A stretch of 64,000 nucleotides of DNA from Marasmius tenuissimus (GCA_029532415.1 JAQOTA010000069.1:1798001-1862000); one strand, 5' to 3'. Shown: positions 43,751 through 55,501, counted from the stretch's first letter. The notes: a model not told the origin generated them from the sequence alone. A program made the numbers and translations.

Positions 43751-43786
43751 TTGACCGCGCGGTCAACTCAACTCTGACCGTAACTA
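43751..43786 (-). repeat. Right terminal inverted repeat plus TA
   Basis: Matches the left end exactly. The last about 105 bp (43679-43784) also fold on themselves: GGTCAGAGTTGA at 43679 pairs with TCAACTCTGACC ending at 43780, with inner stems CGCGATCAAG and GAGATCAAAT. Confidence 0.8.
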
Positions 43787-45029
43787 TTGCTTCTACGTTC
43801 CGGACGTTACGGATTTGACCTCGCCGCTGGCGCCGATTGCTGGATCTTCGTAAAAGTGCGTATCTTCACGCGGATAATGAAGCTACCTGTAGGCTCGTAT
43901 CGATCTCGGCTCTTCACCCGTTTTGTCGTGCTGCCCGTAGACCTTGAAGAGCCTGTCAACACAAGGAACGCTGTGAATATTCGTTGGGTGGTGAGTAATA
44001 TTGGGAATTAAGGATGGGTATACCAGGAGGTACGATAGCAGGTATGATATTATCAGCATTGGCTGCTGGGTCGATACTGACTCGGATCAAACGTCGTTTT
44101 CCAAAGTGTGGGGGGTAGCGGTAGGAGTCAGTGACGCCGACGGTGGAAGCAAAACCTTAACGTTGAGGGAACCCAGGAGTCCGAGCCGTCCGGGCGTCCG
44201 ACTCATCCGAGTCATGTCACGTGGACATCCCAAGCGCCTGTCGGCATCAACGCTTGACACGTTGGTACCGTTGTGCTCGTTCAGGTTGTTTCAATTGCAA
44301 CCGATTAGTGGGTCGGTAAAGAGGCCTTTTCACCCTGAAAAATGCAGCGTAAGGCTCACAGGCTCATGCAGGAGAAAATCTAAAGACTGAGATTAGATAC
44401 ATTCAATGGTTTGGTGCCCTACTGAGTTGACTCTTAACGTTGAAGACACGCGAGAGCCCGGGCCTTGGACCGGCGTGAGAAATACCTACACAGCTTTAAC
44501 CGCACAAAAACCGATTGTTGTTCTGATTCAAGACGACCAAGTGCTTTGTCCGAGGCTAGCTGTCCCTTTCCTCGAGCCTCAGAACCGCTTATCCGGCAGA
44601 CGCATAGTCTCTCTAGTTTCCTTGATCTCGAGCTCTCTGCCATTAACATGGCAACGCGCTGTTGCCAGTATCAGCTTGTACACCCTGGGTCGACAATCTC
44701 CTGTATACATCGAAAGGATGAACCCATGGAATTGTGTGAGTCCAATATGTGATTGACACCCTTTTTCGAAACTCATTTCCAAAGTTTGCGGATTCGAAAC
44801 ACCCACGTATCATCAAGCAGCACCATTGGGCCATTCCAGATTACAAGCTCGAAGGGACTCCGAGGGAGGCTTTCGAGCATTAGTACTGACGGTAGCGCTT
44901 ATTGTTAAGATACAAATTTTTACCTTATGAACACATCCAGCTCATGATTGTAGACAATGACATTCACGCCATCAGTATTTCTCTGAGTCTCCCCCTGAAT
45001 CTTCCACGGCAGAGAATCTCTCCAGCGAA
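43787..45029. other. Stretch right of the transposon, no assignable gene
   Basis: Should include the rest of the CFEM F promoter, split off by the transposon. Open frames at 44001-44390 and 44406-44756 (+) show no domain and overlap frames on the other strand. No gene is supported. Confidence 0.4.
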
Positions 45030-45760
45030 TTCCAACGCATTACTAGAAATTGCCCGAGAAAAGTTGGGGATAGAGACTATCGAACTTCGTGAATACACGG
45101 ACGTGCCCAGAAGGATATCCGAACTCGTAAGAGGGCTGGACGCTGCTTTGGATTGTGGTAACGTCTCCCCAGCTCCGCGTTCTGTCAAGGTACTGAGTCG
45201 AGCAATCTACGATAGGGATATTCCACGGACCCAAGACGCTGGCTCAGAAAGCTCAGAAAGCACGGCTGAAACCGATGTCCCGGAAACGATAAACAAGACG
45301 ATCATTTCTGGGAAGAAGCAAGGGGGCTGTGATGTCATCTCGAACTACGTCGGACACACGAATGAAATCAATATTGGTGCATTGGTGAAGAAGGGTGTCA
45401 GGTAAATCCGTCTAGTACGAGTCCTTGTTGACTATCTTAGCCCATGGGTCTCTTCCACTCGAGGTTGATTGGAAACGGCGTGACTCCGGTGCACATATAC
45501 TGGGAGCTTCTGAATGGTTATCGAGTGACTGGAAAGATCGATCCTACCTCGTACGTTGCGTTCGTTGCCTCTGCGACCCTTGCTCCGCGTCTGATGACAC
45601 TCGCTTGTTTAGCATGATAACACGCAGGTTTCCCTTCGAGAATATGGCCAAAATCTACGCTGCCTTTGATAAGAGAACCGACGGCGTCGAGAGGGTTTAC
45701 GTGGAGACCAAATTCTCACGGGAAGGTGGTGTAAAGGGCTCAGGTTTACTTGGTCCGCGG
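45030..45760 (+). pseudogene. ADH relic 3, 3' half only
   Basis: Reads AREKLGIETIELREYTDVPR and RGLDAALDCG, then ETDVPETINKTIISGKKQGG and INIGALVKKGVR, then a LIGNG-like piece and MITRRFPFENMAKIYAAFDK, in step with exons 3-6 of the ADH gene at 1-1224. The zinc-binding half and the GLGPIG motif are absent and one exon boundary has extra bases. It is the ADH partner expected next to CFEM relic F. Confidence 0.7.
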
Positions 45761-46053
45761 TCCGTAGGTGTGATTATGTTGATAGCTCTGCAAATGCCAA
45801 ATGAAGCCTACTACATATTACTAGCTCTGGGATCCCGACACGCGAGCGGTTGCACCTCAATACTACTGGATACATAGCAACAGATTGAAAAGACGGGCGA
45901 TAAACTGCAAAGGTCGAGAGCCTAATGTCTTACGCAGTAGAGGGCCACTGTTAGTCCAACGTCCTTGAGAGAATATAACGCGTCCAACTCGTCTTCGTCA
46001 AAATGAAAGCCCTGGCCATCAGATACCTTTCCGTAGATGGATAACGACTGGAT

Positions 46054-47457
46054 TTAGGTCCTAACGCTCGAGTCATCACGATCAGGAAGATTTCTTGACC
46101 TCACCGCACCCACAATTCCATCAATATCTACGTCCTCTTCGCCTAACTCGATCGTCAAGTCCCTCAGTCGAGGAAGGACGGGAGATGCACCGTCCTGGAA
46201 CGCGAAGAGTTTTCTGAAGAAGGCCGGGGTAAGTATCTCATTTGGCGGTGGTATGTGCTGCGATATGTGGAGGTGCTGGAGGTTTGGAAGAACTCGAAGG
46301 AGTGCGAGGAGTTCGTCGGCGGCCTCTGATTCGAGACTCTCGAGGGGGCTCATAGGGGTGGTCTCTAATGCTGGAACCTGCCACACAAGATGAGTAATGG
46401 TCTGAGACCCCCGACGTAGAAAGTCTGTGTATTGGGGGATATTAGATTTCCCCCAGGAACGAGACTCGTGGAGACTGAGAGTCGACAAGCGAGGGAGAAC
46501 GAGGGAGGGAAGGACGGTGGGCGCGATGTTGTTCATGGTGAGGTTTTCAAGTCGATGAAGCGTGGTGTCGGGTATGAGAGAGTGTGTGCTGGTAGTAATA
46601 ATGGAAGAAAGGGTGAGAGTCCTCAAGTTGCAACATAAGCCCAAAACGGTGGTGAGAGAGGAAAGATCGGCACTGTGATCAGCGATATTCAATTTCGTGA
46701 CTTGATTCCAGGATAAAATGATTAGATATGCATGTCGAAGGGAGTATAGCTGAAAGGAAGTAAGCGAAGGACATTGCCGAAAGATATCCAGTCTATCGGG
46801 CGCGGGCGCTCCAGGATAGGAAGGATGTACGTGGAAAGAAAGGTGCTGCGAGGTTGAGAGCTTCGACGCAATTCTTCGAAGTGCAGAATGGTGCAGTATG
46901 CTGGGTAAGGCATGTAAAGCGAGATATTCCCAACGCTGTGCGTGTTCGGTAAACGCAGAGAGTAATTCGAGCTGTTTACCAGCGACTGCATCAGGCGTCC
47001 CCTCGTAAAAAGGGAAGTATATGACCAATCTCGACGGCGCTGCTTGGGATCGATCAAGGAAAAGCCGCAGTAGGCGACCTGAAGCTGCACAGTTATCTAC
47101 ACTGTCTCCTGTAGATAGATAGAGTGAGATGTTGGACCACAAGGACGGTATGCTGATAATGGTTTCTCGCCAGCGGCCACAAACCATTGAAAGGGAGACG
47201 ATGAGGGGCCTTTCGAGTTCGTAGGGATCAAGATATGTGAATTTCGGGAGCATTTCTTCGAATATCCTCCCAAGTAGCTCGAAAGGCAAACGATGGATAG
47301 GCGATAATAAAGAACGATATCTTTGAATTGTGACCATTAACACGTCGCGTTTATTTTGGGAGTCGGGAGTATCGGCAGAGTCTCTTTCTAGTTCTACTAG
47401 CTCTTCTGTGGCAGCCTCCAAGGTTTGAGAGACAGTTGGCCCCCCCAAAGGGGACAT
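46054..47457 (-). CDS. F-box/LRR-type protein
   Basis: An intronless frame of 467 residues, start at the ATG of MSPLGGPTVS. After a short acidic coiled N-terminus (ELVELERDSADT) lies an F-box near residues 53-105: IHRLPFELLGRIFEEMLP, then SMVCGRWRETIISIPSLW. The rest has irregular leucine-rich segments (LTSFQLYSL, NLRTLTLSS, LENLTMNN, LSTLSLHE), as in the large Agaricomycete F-box families. F-box proteins link substrates to SCF ubiquitin ligases through Skp1; the substrate is unknown. A fragment of a second copy lies at 49150-49270. Confidence 0.85.
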   Translation of the reverse strand: MSPLGGPTVSQTLEAATEELVELERDSADTPDSQNKRDVLMVTIQRYRSLLSPIHRLPFELLGRIFEEMLPKFTYLDPYELERPLIVSLSMVCGRWRETIISIPSLWSNISLYLSTGDSVDNCAASGRLLRLFLDRSQAAPSRLVIYFPFYEGTPDAVAGKQLELLSAFTEHAQRWEYLALHALPSILHHSALRRIASKLSTSQHLSFHVHPSYPGAPAPDRLDIFRQCPSLTSFQLYSLRHAYLIILSWNQVTKLNIADHSADLSSLTTVLGLCCNLRTLTLSSIITTSTHSLIPDTTLHRLENLTMNNIAPTVLPSLVLPRLSTLSLHESRSWGKSNIPQYTDFLRRGSQTITHLVWQVPALETTPMSPLESLESEAADELLALLRVLPNLQHLHISQHIPPPNEILTPAFFRKLFAFQDGASPVLPRLRDLTIELGEEDVDIDGIVGAVRSRNLPDRDDSSVRT

Positions 47458-47834
47458 GTATCCCTGGAGATTGCTTGAAGTATTGATGGCGTCGAAGGTG
47501 GGAGAGATTCATAGACTGAATGATGATTCCTCTCCGATATTGTCTGAATGAAACTGGTTGCGATCTGAAAAGAACATGAATAACGGAAAATGGTTTTTGA
47601 AAAGCCTGATTCGTCAATGACCTACACGCACTCTATAACTTTCAAATCGTTTGTCCGTTTGGTGTGGGTCGCCAAGGACCCTTGACTGTCAGCGCCGCTG
47701 ACACATAGTTTAATCTTAGACGGCATCTGTGCCGCGGCATCGAACCGTGCCTGCCCCAACCACGACTTGTTGAACGCGTCGCCCATCCGGCTTTGATCAT
47801 TACCACCAGGAAGGTCGGTCAAAGCATGGCAAAG

Positions 47835-47842
47835 TATATAAA
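47835..47842 (+). promoter_or_regulatory. TATA box of the SDR gene
   Basis: TATATAAA, 69-76 bp upstream of the ATG at 47911. Confidence 0.55.
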
Positions 47843-47910
47843 CTGGCAGACACTGTCTCATCCATTCCCATAACCACCACCGCCGCCATTTTCCAAGTTC
47901 TCTACACGCA

Positions 47911-48925
47911 ATGTCGTCCATCGCAGCCAAACAGGCATCCAGTTCCTCATTTCTTCGCTCTCTCTCATATCTTCCAGTCGGCATATTTGTTGGAGGAACG
48001 TCTGGGATCGGACAAGGCATGGCTGAGGCCTTCGCTGATCACACTGAAGGCAACGCCCACATCGTTATTGTCGGTCGAAACAAGACAGCAGCAGAGGCCA
48101 TAATCGCCAAATTTCCTCAATCTTCATCACCAGAAGCAAAGCACGAGTTCGTTCAGTGCGACGTAACCCTCATGGAGAACGTTCAAAAGACCACGACTGA
48201 GCTGCTTTCACGGATGCCGAGGATAAATTACTTGGCCATGTCGCCAGGCTTCACAACGATGAAGGAGAGAGATGAAACGCCGGAGGGTATCGACAGGAAG
48301 ATGGCGGTGCATTACTATGCGAGGTGGAAATTCATCAACGATCTACTGCCTGCTTTGAAGAAGGCCCAGTCGGAAGGACAGGATGCGAAGGTGTACTCTG
48401 TACTCTCTCCAGGCTATGGAGGGAATATAAAACTCGACGATTTGGGCTTGAAAAAGTCCTATTCGAAATCACATTTCGCACTGGCCGGGCCAACTTATAA
48501 TGATCTCATGTGCGAGGTGCGTTCCTTACGGTTCTCACCCTTTTCTTACCCTTTCATTGATACTCATCTTCGCTCCATTTCGTCAGGAATTTGCTGAGAG
48601 AAACCCGGGCATACCATTTGTTCATGCGCGTCCTGGTATCGTGGATACTGGCTACGCGACAAACTCTGAATCGCCTTTCTTGCGGAACATTTCCAGGGTC
48701 CTCATGCCAGTTCTTCGAGTTGTGCTACGCCCCATTATATGGACCTATCGCGAATCAGGCGAGAATATGCTTCACGGCATGCTCTCGACCGCTAAGGAAG
48801 GTCGAGCGTGGAGGCTGGATGACCGAGGGGAAGACATGGGGATGACGAGGCATTACGGTTCGCCAGAGGAGCGGAAGGCATTATGGGAGCACACGGTTGA
48901 AGAGATGAGGAGGGTGCAGAAATAG
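47911..48925 (+). CDS. Short-chain dehydrogenase/reductase-like protein
   Basis: Two exons, 47911-48516 and 48587-48925, give 314 residues. The dinucleotide-binding motif is GGTSGIGQG (about residue 28), followed by IVIVGRNK. The family's NxAG-type strand is NYLAMSPG. The serine site is present (VYSVLSPG) but the expected YxxxK reads TYNDLMCEEFAERNP, with no lysine four after the tyrosine, so the usual catalytic pair is not seen. Family members of this fungal type are called NAD(P)-binding oxidoreductases; whether this one is active, and on what, cannot be said. A conserved C-terminal part (VHARPGIVDTGY) is present. Confidence 0.8.
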
Positions 48926-49793
48926 CCTGTGAGTGAGGTTACCCGGTACTCTCGGGAGTTCAACCTCTCCAACTGGCAGATATAGCCTGTACAAGGCTTT
49001 CGGTATGGCCCGCGCGATGGAAGCAGTATGATTGCCATCCAAGGCTAGTGTTACAGACCCCTTGCTATCACTTTCCTGCTATCCTTGTCTTCGTGGCCCT
49101 CTCGTTGACATGTCCCATGTATTTAGGCTTCCGTAGCAATATTCGATCATGCCTAATAAGTTGCTTCTACTGGCAGTCTATCTCGGCAGGCAATCAAGAG
49201 ATGGGCGATACGATATCTCTGGATCGTGGTCCTCAATACATCGCGGTTGTTTTTGGGCACCGGAAGAACCATTGTAGTCCTCGGAAATGAATTCTGGTGT
49301 AGCCTGGTAGGGAGACCGCCTCCCACAAAAGAAAAGGTGAAAATCTGAGGGGATTGTTCGATCAACTATACCACCTCCAAATAACTTGAAGCACCACTTG
49401 CGGTCGTACTACAAAGGCAAGGCAAACGACGCAGTGTCCAGTCCGACGCCTTTCCCTTGACTTCCGTTCAATAATAGAGCCCGGCCCCTATCCTCCCGAG
49501 GTTCTCCTTCAAAGTTCGCTTGCGCTCAGTCCAAGCCAGTGGTCACGGCAGTAGTACGTGCCCGATATAAAAGATAAAGTGACTCACTCTGACACTCAAT
49601 ACTTAGAGCGCTTTGATACGTACGGTAGGTCAAAGGTCATGTGTTTTACCACCACACAACAGCACTCATACTCGATATGGGTATCATTCGACGTTGAACA
49701 GCAAGCGAAGCGCTGGAATCTTTGGGTTTATTTAGAGACTCAAGGAAGCTGTTATTGGGAACTGCCCTTTGCCCACCACCCCCATCACACCGC
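48926..49793. other. Intergenic stretch with an F-box fragment
   Basis: No intact gene; see the F-box relic. The rest shows nothing recognisable. Confidence 0.4.
49153..49275 (-). pseudogene. F-box protein N-terminal fragment
   Basis: Reads KNNRDVLRTTIQRYR and then RDRLPVE, matching QNKRDVLMVTIQRYR and HRLPFE of the F-box protein at 46054-47457, then stops. A short duplicated piece, not a gene. Confidence 0.5.
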
Positions 49794-50781
49794 ATGTTCG
49801 TCGGCTGTAAAGGTTTCTCGATGAAGGGAACAGCTACTAACAATGTCCACGGAAACCAGAATAACGTGCATATGGATCAGAGGACTCATATTCAAAATTC
49901 GGGAAATACCTATCGTACCAACAATTGGGGAGATGGTAATACAACGTACAACGGGTCCAGTGAGTTCTGTCGTTCATGTGCGCGGTCTGCTGGTAATGAA
50001 CCTATGTGTCTCTCTAGCCGTTACTTCGATTCACCATTCGACTCGGTCATCAAAAGAAAAGAAAAGTGAGAAGACTGACCCATGTTCGACCGCCACAGAA
50101 TTGAGCACTGATGATCTGTCATTGTTAGGGTCCAAGAGACGAAATCGGGCACCTTCTGACTCTGACTCTTGGTCAGACGGGGACGTCGAAGATTCCATGT
50201 CTGGAAGTTCCTCGCCTGCCCCGATTCCGAACCCTCGCTCTTCGACCATGAACCCTCCTCCACGTCAAGAGCGGCCTTACAACCATCCTCGGGCCACCCC
50301 GCCAGAGACCGTGTCGGGTCGGAGACCCGTCGAGAACTCACGGTCTGTGCGACCTCAGCCTCATCCTTATCAAATGGCGTCCCATTCAGTCGAACCCAAT
50401 CTACACCATCCGCATGCATTCGACTCGCCACATAATAGTGCTGGGTGGGGACCCCAATCATCCATACCGCATACCTCCCATCCGAGAGCTCATGAGCACA
50501 CACATTTCCATCCTCGAGGTCTCACTTCTCAGCCTGAGATTGGACAGTACACTTCCACAATGCCGCCAATGACATCCGATTACCCATACCATTCCACTCC
50601 ACTTTCAGGTCCCACGAGCCTTCCTCCACCGAATTCAAATTACGAGAGGGCTCGAGCGGACGGGGGAATCACACGTCGGGCGCATTCCGATTATAATCCG
50701 TTTCGAAAGGCAAGACCTCAGCGCGAAGAACGTGAGCAAGTAGATGCTGGTTGGTCCCAATTCCCGATGGAGTGTGATTGA
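49794..50781 (+). CDS. Low-complexity protein with Agaricomycete-type N-terminal motif
   Basis: Two exons, 49794-49959 and 50018-50781, give 309 residues. The N-terminus MFVGCKGFSMKGTATNNVHG followed by Asn/Thr-rich GNTY and NTTY pieces resembles a motif I recall at the start of many Agaricomycete proteins of unknown role. The remainder is low-complexity, rich in Pro, Ser and His, with an acidic/serine patch (SDSDSWSDGD) and a basic end, so likely disordered. No enzyme domain. Another frame is open across part of exon 1 but the spliced reading keeps both motifs. Confidence 0.6.
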
Positions 50782-51424
50782 TCATTGGGAGGGATTCCTT
50801 TGGATACGGGTAAGCACTATTTACTAGGTTATTCTTTGCCCTTAGACTCACAAATCGCCAGAAATGGCGTACTGGGATTGGGGGGAATATGTAAGTTTGT
50901 ACGATTATCAATCTTTAGCATGGGATTCGCGGGTCGAAGTTTGTTTGCCTGTATTCTTAAATTCTGTTTCGGAAAATTGCCCATCGTTCTTGTCTTTTTT
51001 GACCACGAGCGGCTCATTCGTTTCTAGTTCTTTCCCTCTAGCGCATGATCATCATCGAGGCGGATTCGTCCTTAAGTCCGACATATGTATGCTCTGTCTA
51101 GTCTGAAATGGGATGGACATAGAGAGATAGACTCTGACTCGTTCTTATGATCTATGTATTCATTTCGGAATCTGGTCTGGACCACGGACGTGCCTTCTTA
51201 CTCCTTCTTTTGTCCTGTATTCGGAAACGATCACGAATGGCGTGCTCAACGCCTATTTTCAACCAACCTCGTGTCGTTGAGCGCCCTTCATTGGTACGAT
51301 GGGCAGAATCAGTTGACCTAACTGCTGTGTTGGACTAGCCCCCGCTGAAAGTGTATTTAACCCCACATCTCCTGCGTTCCACTCTCAGTTCATCTCGATA
51401 CCTACCACGAAGTGGGTTGTAGAC
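50782..51424. other. Intergenic stretch upstream of the AAA gene
   Basis: Short open frames only. A TATTTAA box at about 51354 lies about 70 bp upstream of the next start codon. Confidence 0.4.
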
Positions 51425-54400
51425 ATGGTCAGTCACCCGCTGTCTGAATGTTCTCAAGTTACACTACTGACACGAATACCAATACATTCATTAGAACGTT
51501 TTCCGAAGAATCAGTCGTGCGGTTCGAGGATCAGACAAGGACGATCGCGAAAAGCCCCGTTGGGACGTTGAGCCTAAACATCCCTTCGCTATTCCAATAT
51601 CGCCATCACAACAGCTCGCGCCATCATGGTACACACAACATCTACCTCCGCCACCGCCAGCGTTCTCAGGTTGGGAGGATCCAACTCCAGACGTGTGGGA
51701 ATCTAGTCGTTTCAAGAGATGCATCCACGATCATTCCCAACTGTCGGGCGACGACCATTATGCACATTGCGCAGAGATTTGGGACAAGAAAGCCTCTCGA
51801 TGGATGATTTTTGATCAGAAGGATGTCCCGCCGGAACGTGTCAGTACTCGACATGATACCCATACATATTTTTGTGTCACTGCGAGGTACACTGACCACT
51901 GGAGTGAGTTTGAATTCTTCTCCTTTGCCGAGCCATGGGCTGACCGACCGTTCGCCATTCGCAGGTGAACCATACCATACCTTGACCCACTTTGCTGAGC
52001 CCTTGCTTAGCTTTGTCAACGCGACATGCCATACATCTGGCTCTTGGGGAGACCCCTCCACCGCCCCTCAACGCAATCATGAGGTTGAGATGGGTCAGGC
52101 GTTGCGCACGTTGAAAAAGACCAAAGCCAAATTCGTAGAGATCGAGGAAGCTAGGAGCAAGTCGTCTACGACGTCTATTGAGGATAAGCTCTCGCTGGTT
52201 ATGTCGCTTGGGCATAGGGCAGTTGACAGTCGTATGTGCCATAATATTTGGGAGTATTGACTCTTCTCTTACCCTTTTCTCCCGTCTCTCCCGATAGACA
52301 CTCCGGAGCTTGAGCTGGACGAATATCTCGAGGATATCGAAAAACAACTCAAGGTGTTCGTTGCGTACCTCGACGCTAAATTCAAACCGATGTATGTCTT
52401 GTCTTTCACTATTACCCTCGTACCCATCTAACGGATAAACTGTTTACAGTGCTGAACGACTAGCTTCCGCCATTCGCTACAAGTACATGGAATACGATCT
52501 CCTTCCTTATTATATCGAAATGGGACAGGAAGTCTGGTTCAAGTCCCCCAGTCACAGCGTGAGTTTGTCTTGATCAGTCTGAATATTGAACATCGAGCGG
52601 TCTTCAGGGACCACTGGCAATGAAAGTAAGTCGAGTGAACGTAAATGACGACGTCATCTCGTACGCACAAGTCCCACATCTCCAAATATCTAGTACTTAC
52701 CGATTACCTTTCATCTAGGCGTAACCTTGACGCGAACTTTGGCGTGAACTATGGCACAAACTTGGGCCCAACCTTGGGAGAGGTTCGTTCGGTCACTGTC
52801 GAGGGATACGGATATTCTTGGAATGGCCGATCCTTCAGTACCATCATGCGCAAGGAGACATACCCCAAGTTTCATGTGAGTACCCCGTCGGCTTCCCTTT
52901 GAGTTTGATAAATGGCTGAAGTGACTTGAACAACGTATACAGGGACGAAGGGAGCTCTGCAAGCTTTCTATTCAACTCATGACACCTGAGAAACGGGAGG
53001 AGCTTACAGGTAAGTCCAATAACCCTCCTGTCCATGGCACTCCCGTCTCGTTCAAAATTCGGGTACTGATAGAACTGCGCTTGACAGCTCGTGGGAGGAG
53101 ATACAAAGCCGAAGCTGGCATTTGTTACAGAATTTGTGAGTGATGCTCTCCCTACATACCTGCTGTGCGGAATGAAGAGTCTAAACCAAAATCACGTCTT
53201 GTAGGGAAGGGTGTAAGTGTGGATCATGCGCCACTACGAGAACGGTGTGACTGAACACTTCTCTTACTTGCTCTCTCCTTTGTTAGGAACGAGTTGTTAT
53301 AGACCGACTCGGCTACACTGAGGCCGAAGCTTACAATGAGCCTGACGACCGCGGCGACCGTGGCCATGGTAACAAACACAAACAAGGCAGGAATATGGCG
53401 AAGACATGGAGGACGCAGAGTCCTGATTCAATTTCCTGGCCCTCGCAGGCACGTCACCGCCGCCTTGCACCAATTTCGCCCACCGAGGAAAGTGTAAGCT
53501 TACTGATAGAAAATACGTTCAACGCGGGAATCCCCGATGACTTGTTGTGTTTCATGCCGGATGAGTTGTTTGGGTACAACCTGGTGAGAAAGGAGTGGCA
53601 GTCCTTTGAGTTGGACGAGGTGAAGCCGGTGGAGTTTGATAGCAAAGCTTGGGACCATTTGGTGCTCGATGCAGATGTGAAGGTAAGCCTTTACTACTCT
53701 TGTGTCGCCTTTTGATTGAACGGGACGTTCATACCTGTGTTCGTTTTCTACTAGACATTGATCAAGGGTCTTGTACAAGTTTCCACGATGGACACGGCGG
53801 CCTCTGCAGCTCTCGTGAACGATGTGATTGCCAGGAAAGGTGGCGGTTTGGTATGTTATTCAAACCACGGGAGTCTTGTCTTATTCTAACAACTTGCCGT
53901 ATCACCAGACTTCTGTGCTGTACGGCCCGCCGGGAACTGGTACGTACACTTCCTTTTGAGCTCCGCAAGGATAGGGCGTCTCATGTATAACGGTCATGGA
54001 TAGGGAAAACCCTCACGGCTGAAGCAGTCGCTGAGCTCCTAAAACGTCCCTTGTTGACGGTTGGATCCTCAGATCTACCGCGTGACCCTTCGGGCATGGA
54101 AGATACGTTGAGATACGTACTACAATTGGCGACAACCTGGGACGCAGTGATGCTTATCGATGAGGCCGACGTGCGTGCTCATAAATCTCTAGCCCTGCTG
54201 TATTATTGACAGCCGTGTCTTCTTACACAGGTGTTCTTAGAGCAGAGAAGCTTACACGAGGTAAGTGTTTCGTCGCAGACCGAGTATCCACGACGTTGAC
54301 GAACTCGACTTCAAGATCGAACGAAACGCCCTTGTCTCTGTGGCCCTGCGAGTCTTGGAATATCACCGTGGTGTTGTATTTCTCACCACGAACAGGATCA

Positions 54401-54967
54401 AAGTCTTTGATGAAGCTTTCCTGTCTCGGTTCTCCATCGGTAAGTTTCGAAATTCATATATATATCACACACGCGAAAAGGTCACTCAACTTCAACCTGG
54501 TCCCTGTCCAGCCGTGAAATACCCCGAATTAAACAAGACCGGACGATACGTCATCTGGTCAAGATTCCTCGAGCTGGCTGGATACAAGATTGTCTCCTCG
54601 CCGTTTGTTACGAACGATGACCTGGGTGACAAGGTCATACCCCGTCAGTCGATCGAGGTGCTTGCTGCGAAAAGCTTCAACGGTCGCACTATCAAGAATC
54701 TGGTACGAAGAGCCTCCCTTCGCTTCGTTCAGCTTTCAGTACTAATTTCCTCTTCGATTATCTGCGTAGGTCCGCACTGCACAAGCACTGGCCCTCTCGA
54801 CGTGAGTTCTGGTTTTCTAGACCTATGATAAACCCTAAACTTCAAAGACGCTCATTTCTATCTTGCTTAGCAACTCACCTCTCAAGATGGAACATATTCA
54901 TATCGTTGTTCGTGCTCAAGAGAAGTTCTTGGAAGATTTTGCGGCAGAGAGGACTCCCGCCGAGTGA
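51425..54967 (+). CDS. AAA ATPase with N-terminal DUF7025-type domain
   Basis: I read 19 exons: 51425-51427, 51495-51903, 51965-52231, 52298-52391, 52450-52558, 52608-52660, 52719-52875, 52943-53009, 53088-53135, 53205-53212, 53287-53682, 53755-53850, 53909-53939, 54004-54170, 54231-54260, 54316-54439, 54512-54702, 54770-54801, 54871-54967. All keep frame and give 792 residues. The first exon is only ATG, and one exon is 8 nt; both are plausible but need RNA. The middle part (FKSPSH, VEGYGYSWNGRSF, ERVVIDRLGY) resembles the DUF7025 region of fungal AAA proteins. The ATPase has Walker A GPPGTGKT, Walker B MLIDEAD, sensor LTTNR and arginine finger region SRFS. Such proteins use ATP to remodel protein complexes; the target is unknown. 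Confidence 0.8.
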
Positions 54968-55501
54968 GATTTGATGGCGGGGTGTCTCAAGTAAGTAGGC
55001 GGTTATGACATCGAAATGACCAGCTGGGTTTTGTACATTAGTTCGGCACCTTGATATACTAATATTGTACATAATATGTAGCTTTCTCCCTCGATGAACA
55101 GTATGGAGACCTTTTCTTGACTGTGAACACGAAGCTGCAAGCAGAAACACGGCGTCCGAAATTCAATATTCAGTTGCGGGTCTCGAGTCCGTTTCACCCG
55201 AAGACGGCAATTTCCGAGCCTTTGCAACCCCGCCACCTTATCTTTAATCTTATCTAGTGAAAACGGGTCCGGACCGGGAGCCCAGTTTTCCGCTTACTCA
55301 GCCATTCTTTGAATCCTGAATTCGCGGTAAGTACTTGCTTGGTCTTTCTTGCAGTCTCATCTGCGTGACTTACTTGCAAACTCGGACTCGCCGGCGGAGC
55401 CGACTGACTCACCAAGTTTCTGAATTAACAATGATATATCTGCTAGCGTCGGGACACAATCAACTCCTCTCTCAGAGTCTCTCAGCTCTCTTCAGCGTAC
55501 A
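54968..55501. other. Intergenic stretch
   Basis: Nothing recognisable beyond a pyrimidine-rich promoter-like stretch just before the MFS start codon. Confidence 0.4.

Larger units (their letters stand above)
24206..43784. mobile_element. DNA transposon with 34-bp terminal inverted repeats and TA target duplication, filled by nested elements
   Basis: The left end 24204-24239 (TAGTTACGGTCAGAGTTGAG onward) equals the reverse complement of 43751-43786 over 36 bases including the outer TA. Taking TA as the target duplication (24204-24205, 43785-43786), the element runs from GTTACGG to CCGTAAC, as in Tc1/mariner-type elements. Both ends carry many GATCAA/TTGATC motifs and internal palindromes. Without the nested copia DNA about 0.9 kb remains. 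No transposase can be recognised: only two short lysine/arginine-rich frames, pointing at each other. So it may be non-autonomous. Confidence 0.7.

Noticed and set aside
44001..44756. Two overlapping + strand frames after the transposon
   Set aside because: No similarity to the array genes, overlapping open frames on both strands and no splice pattern.
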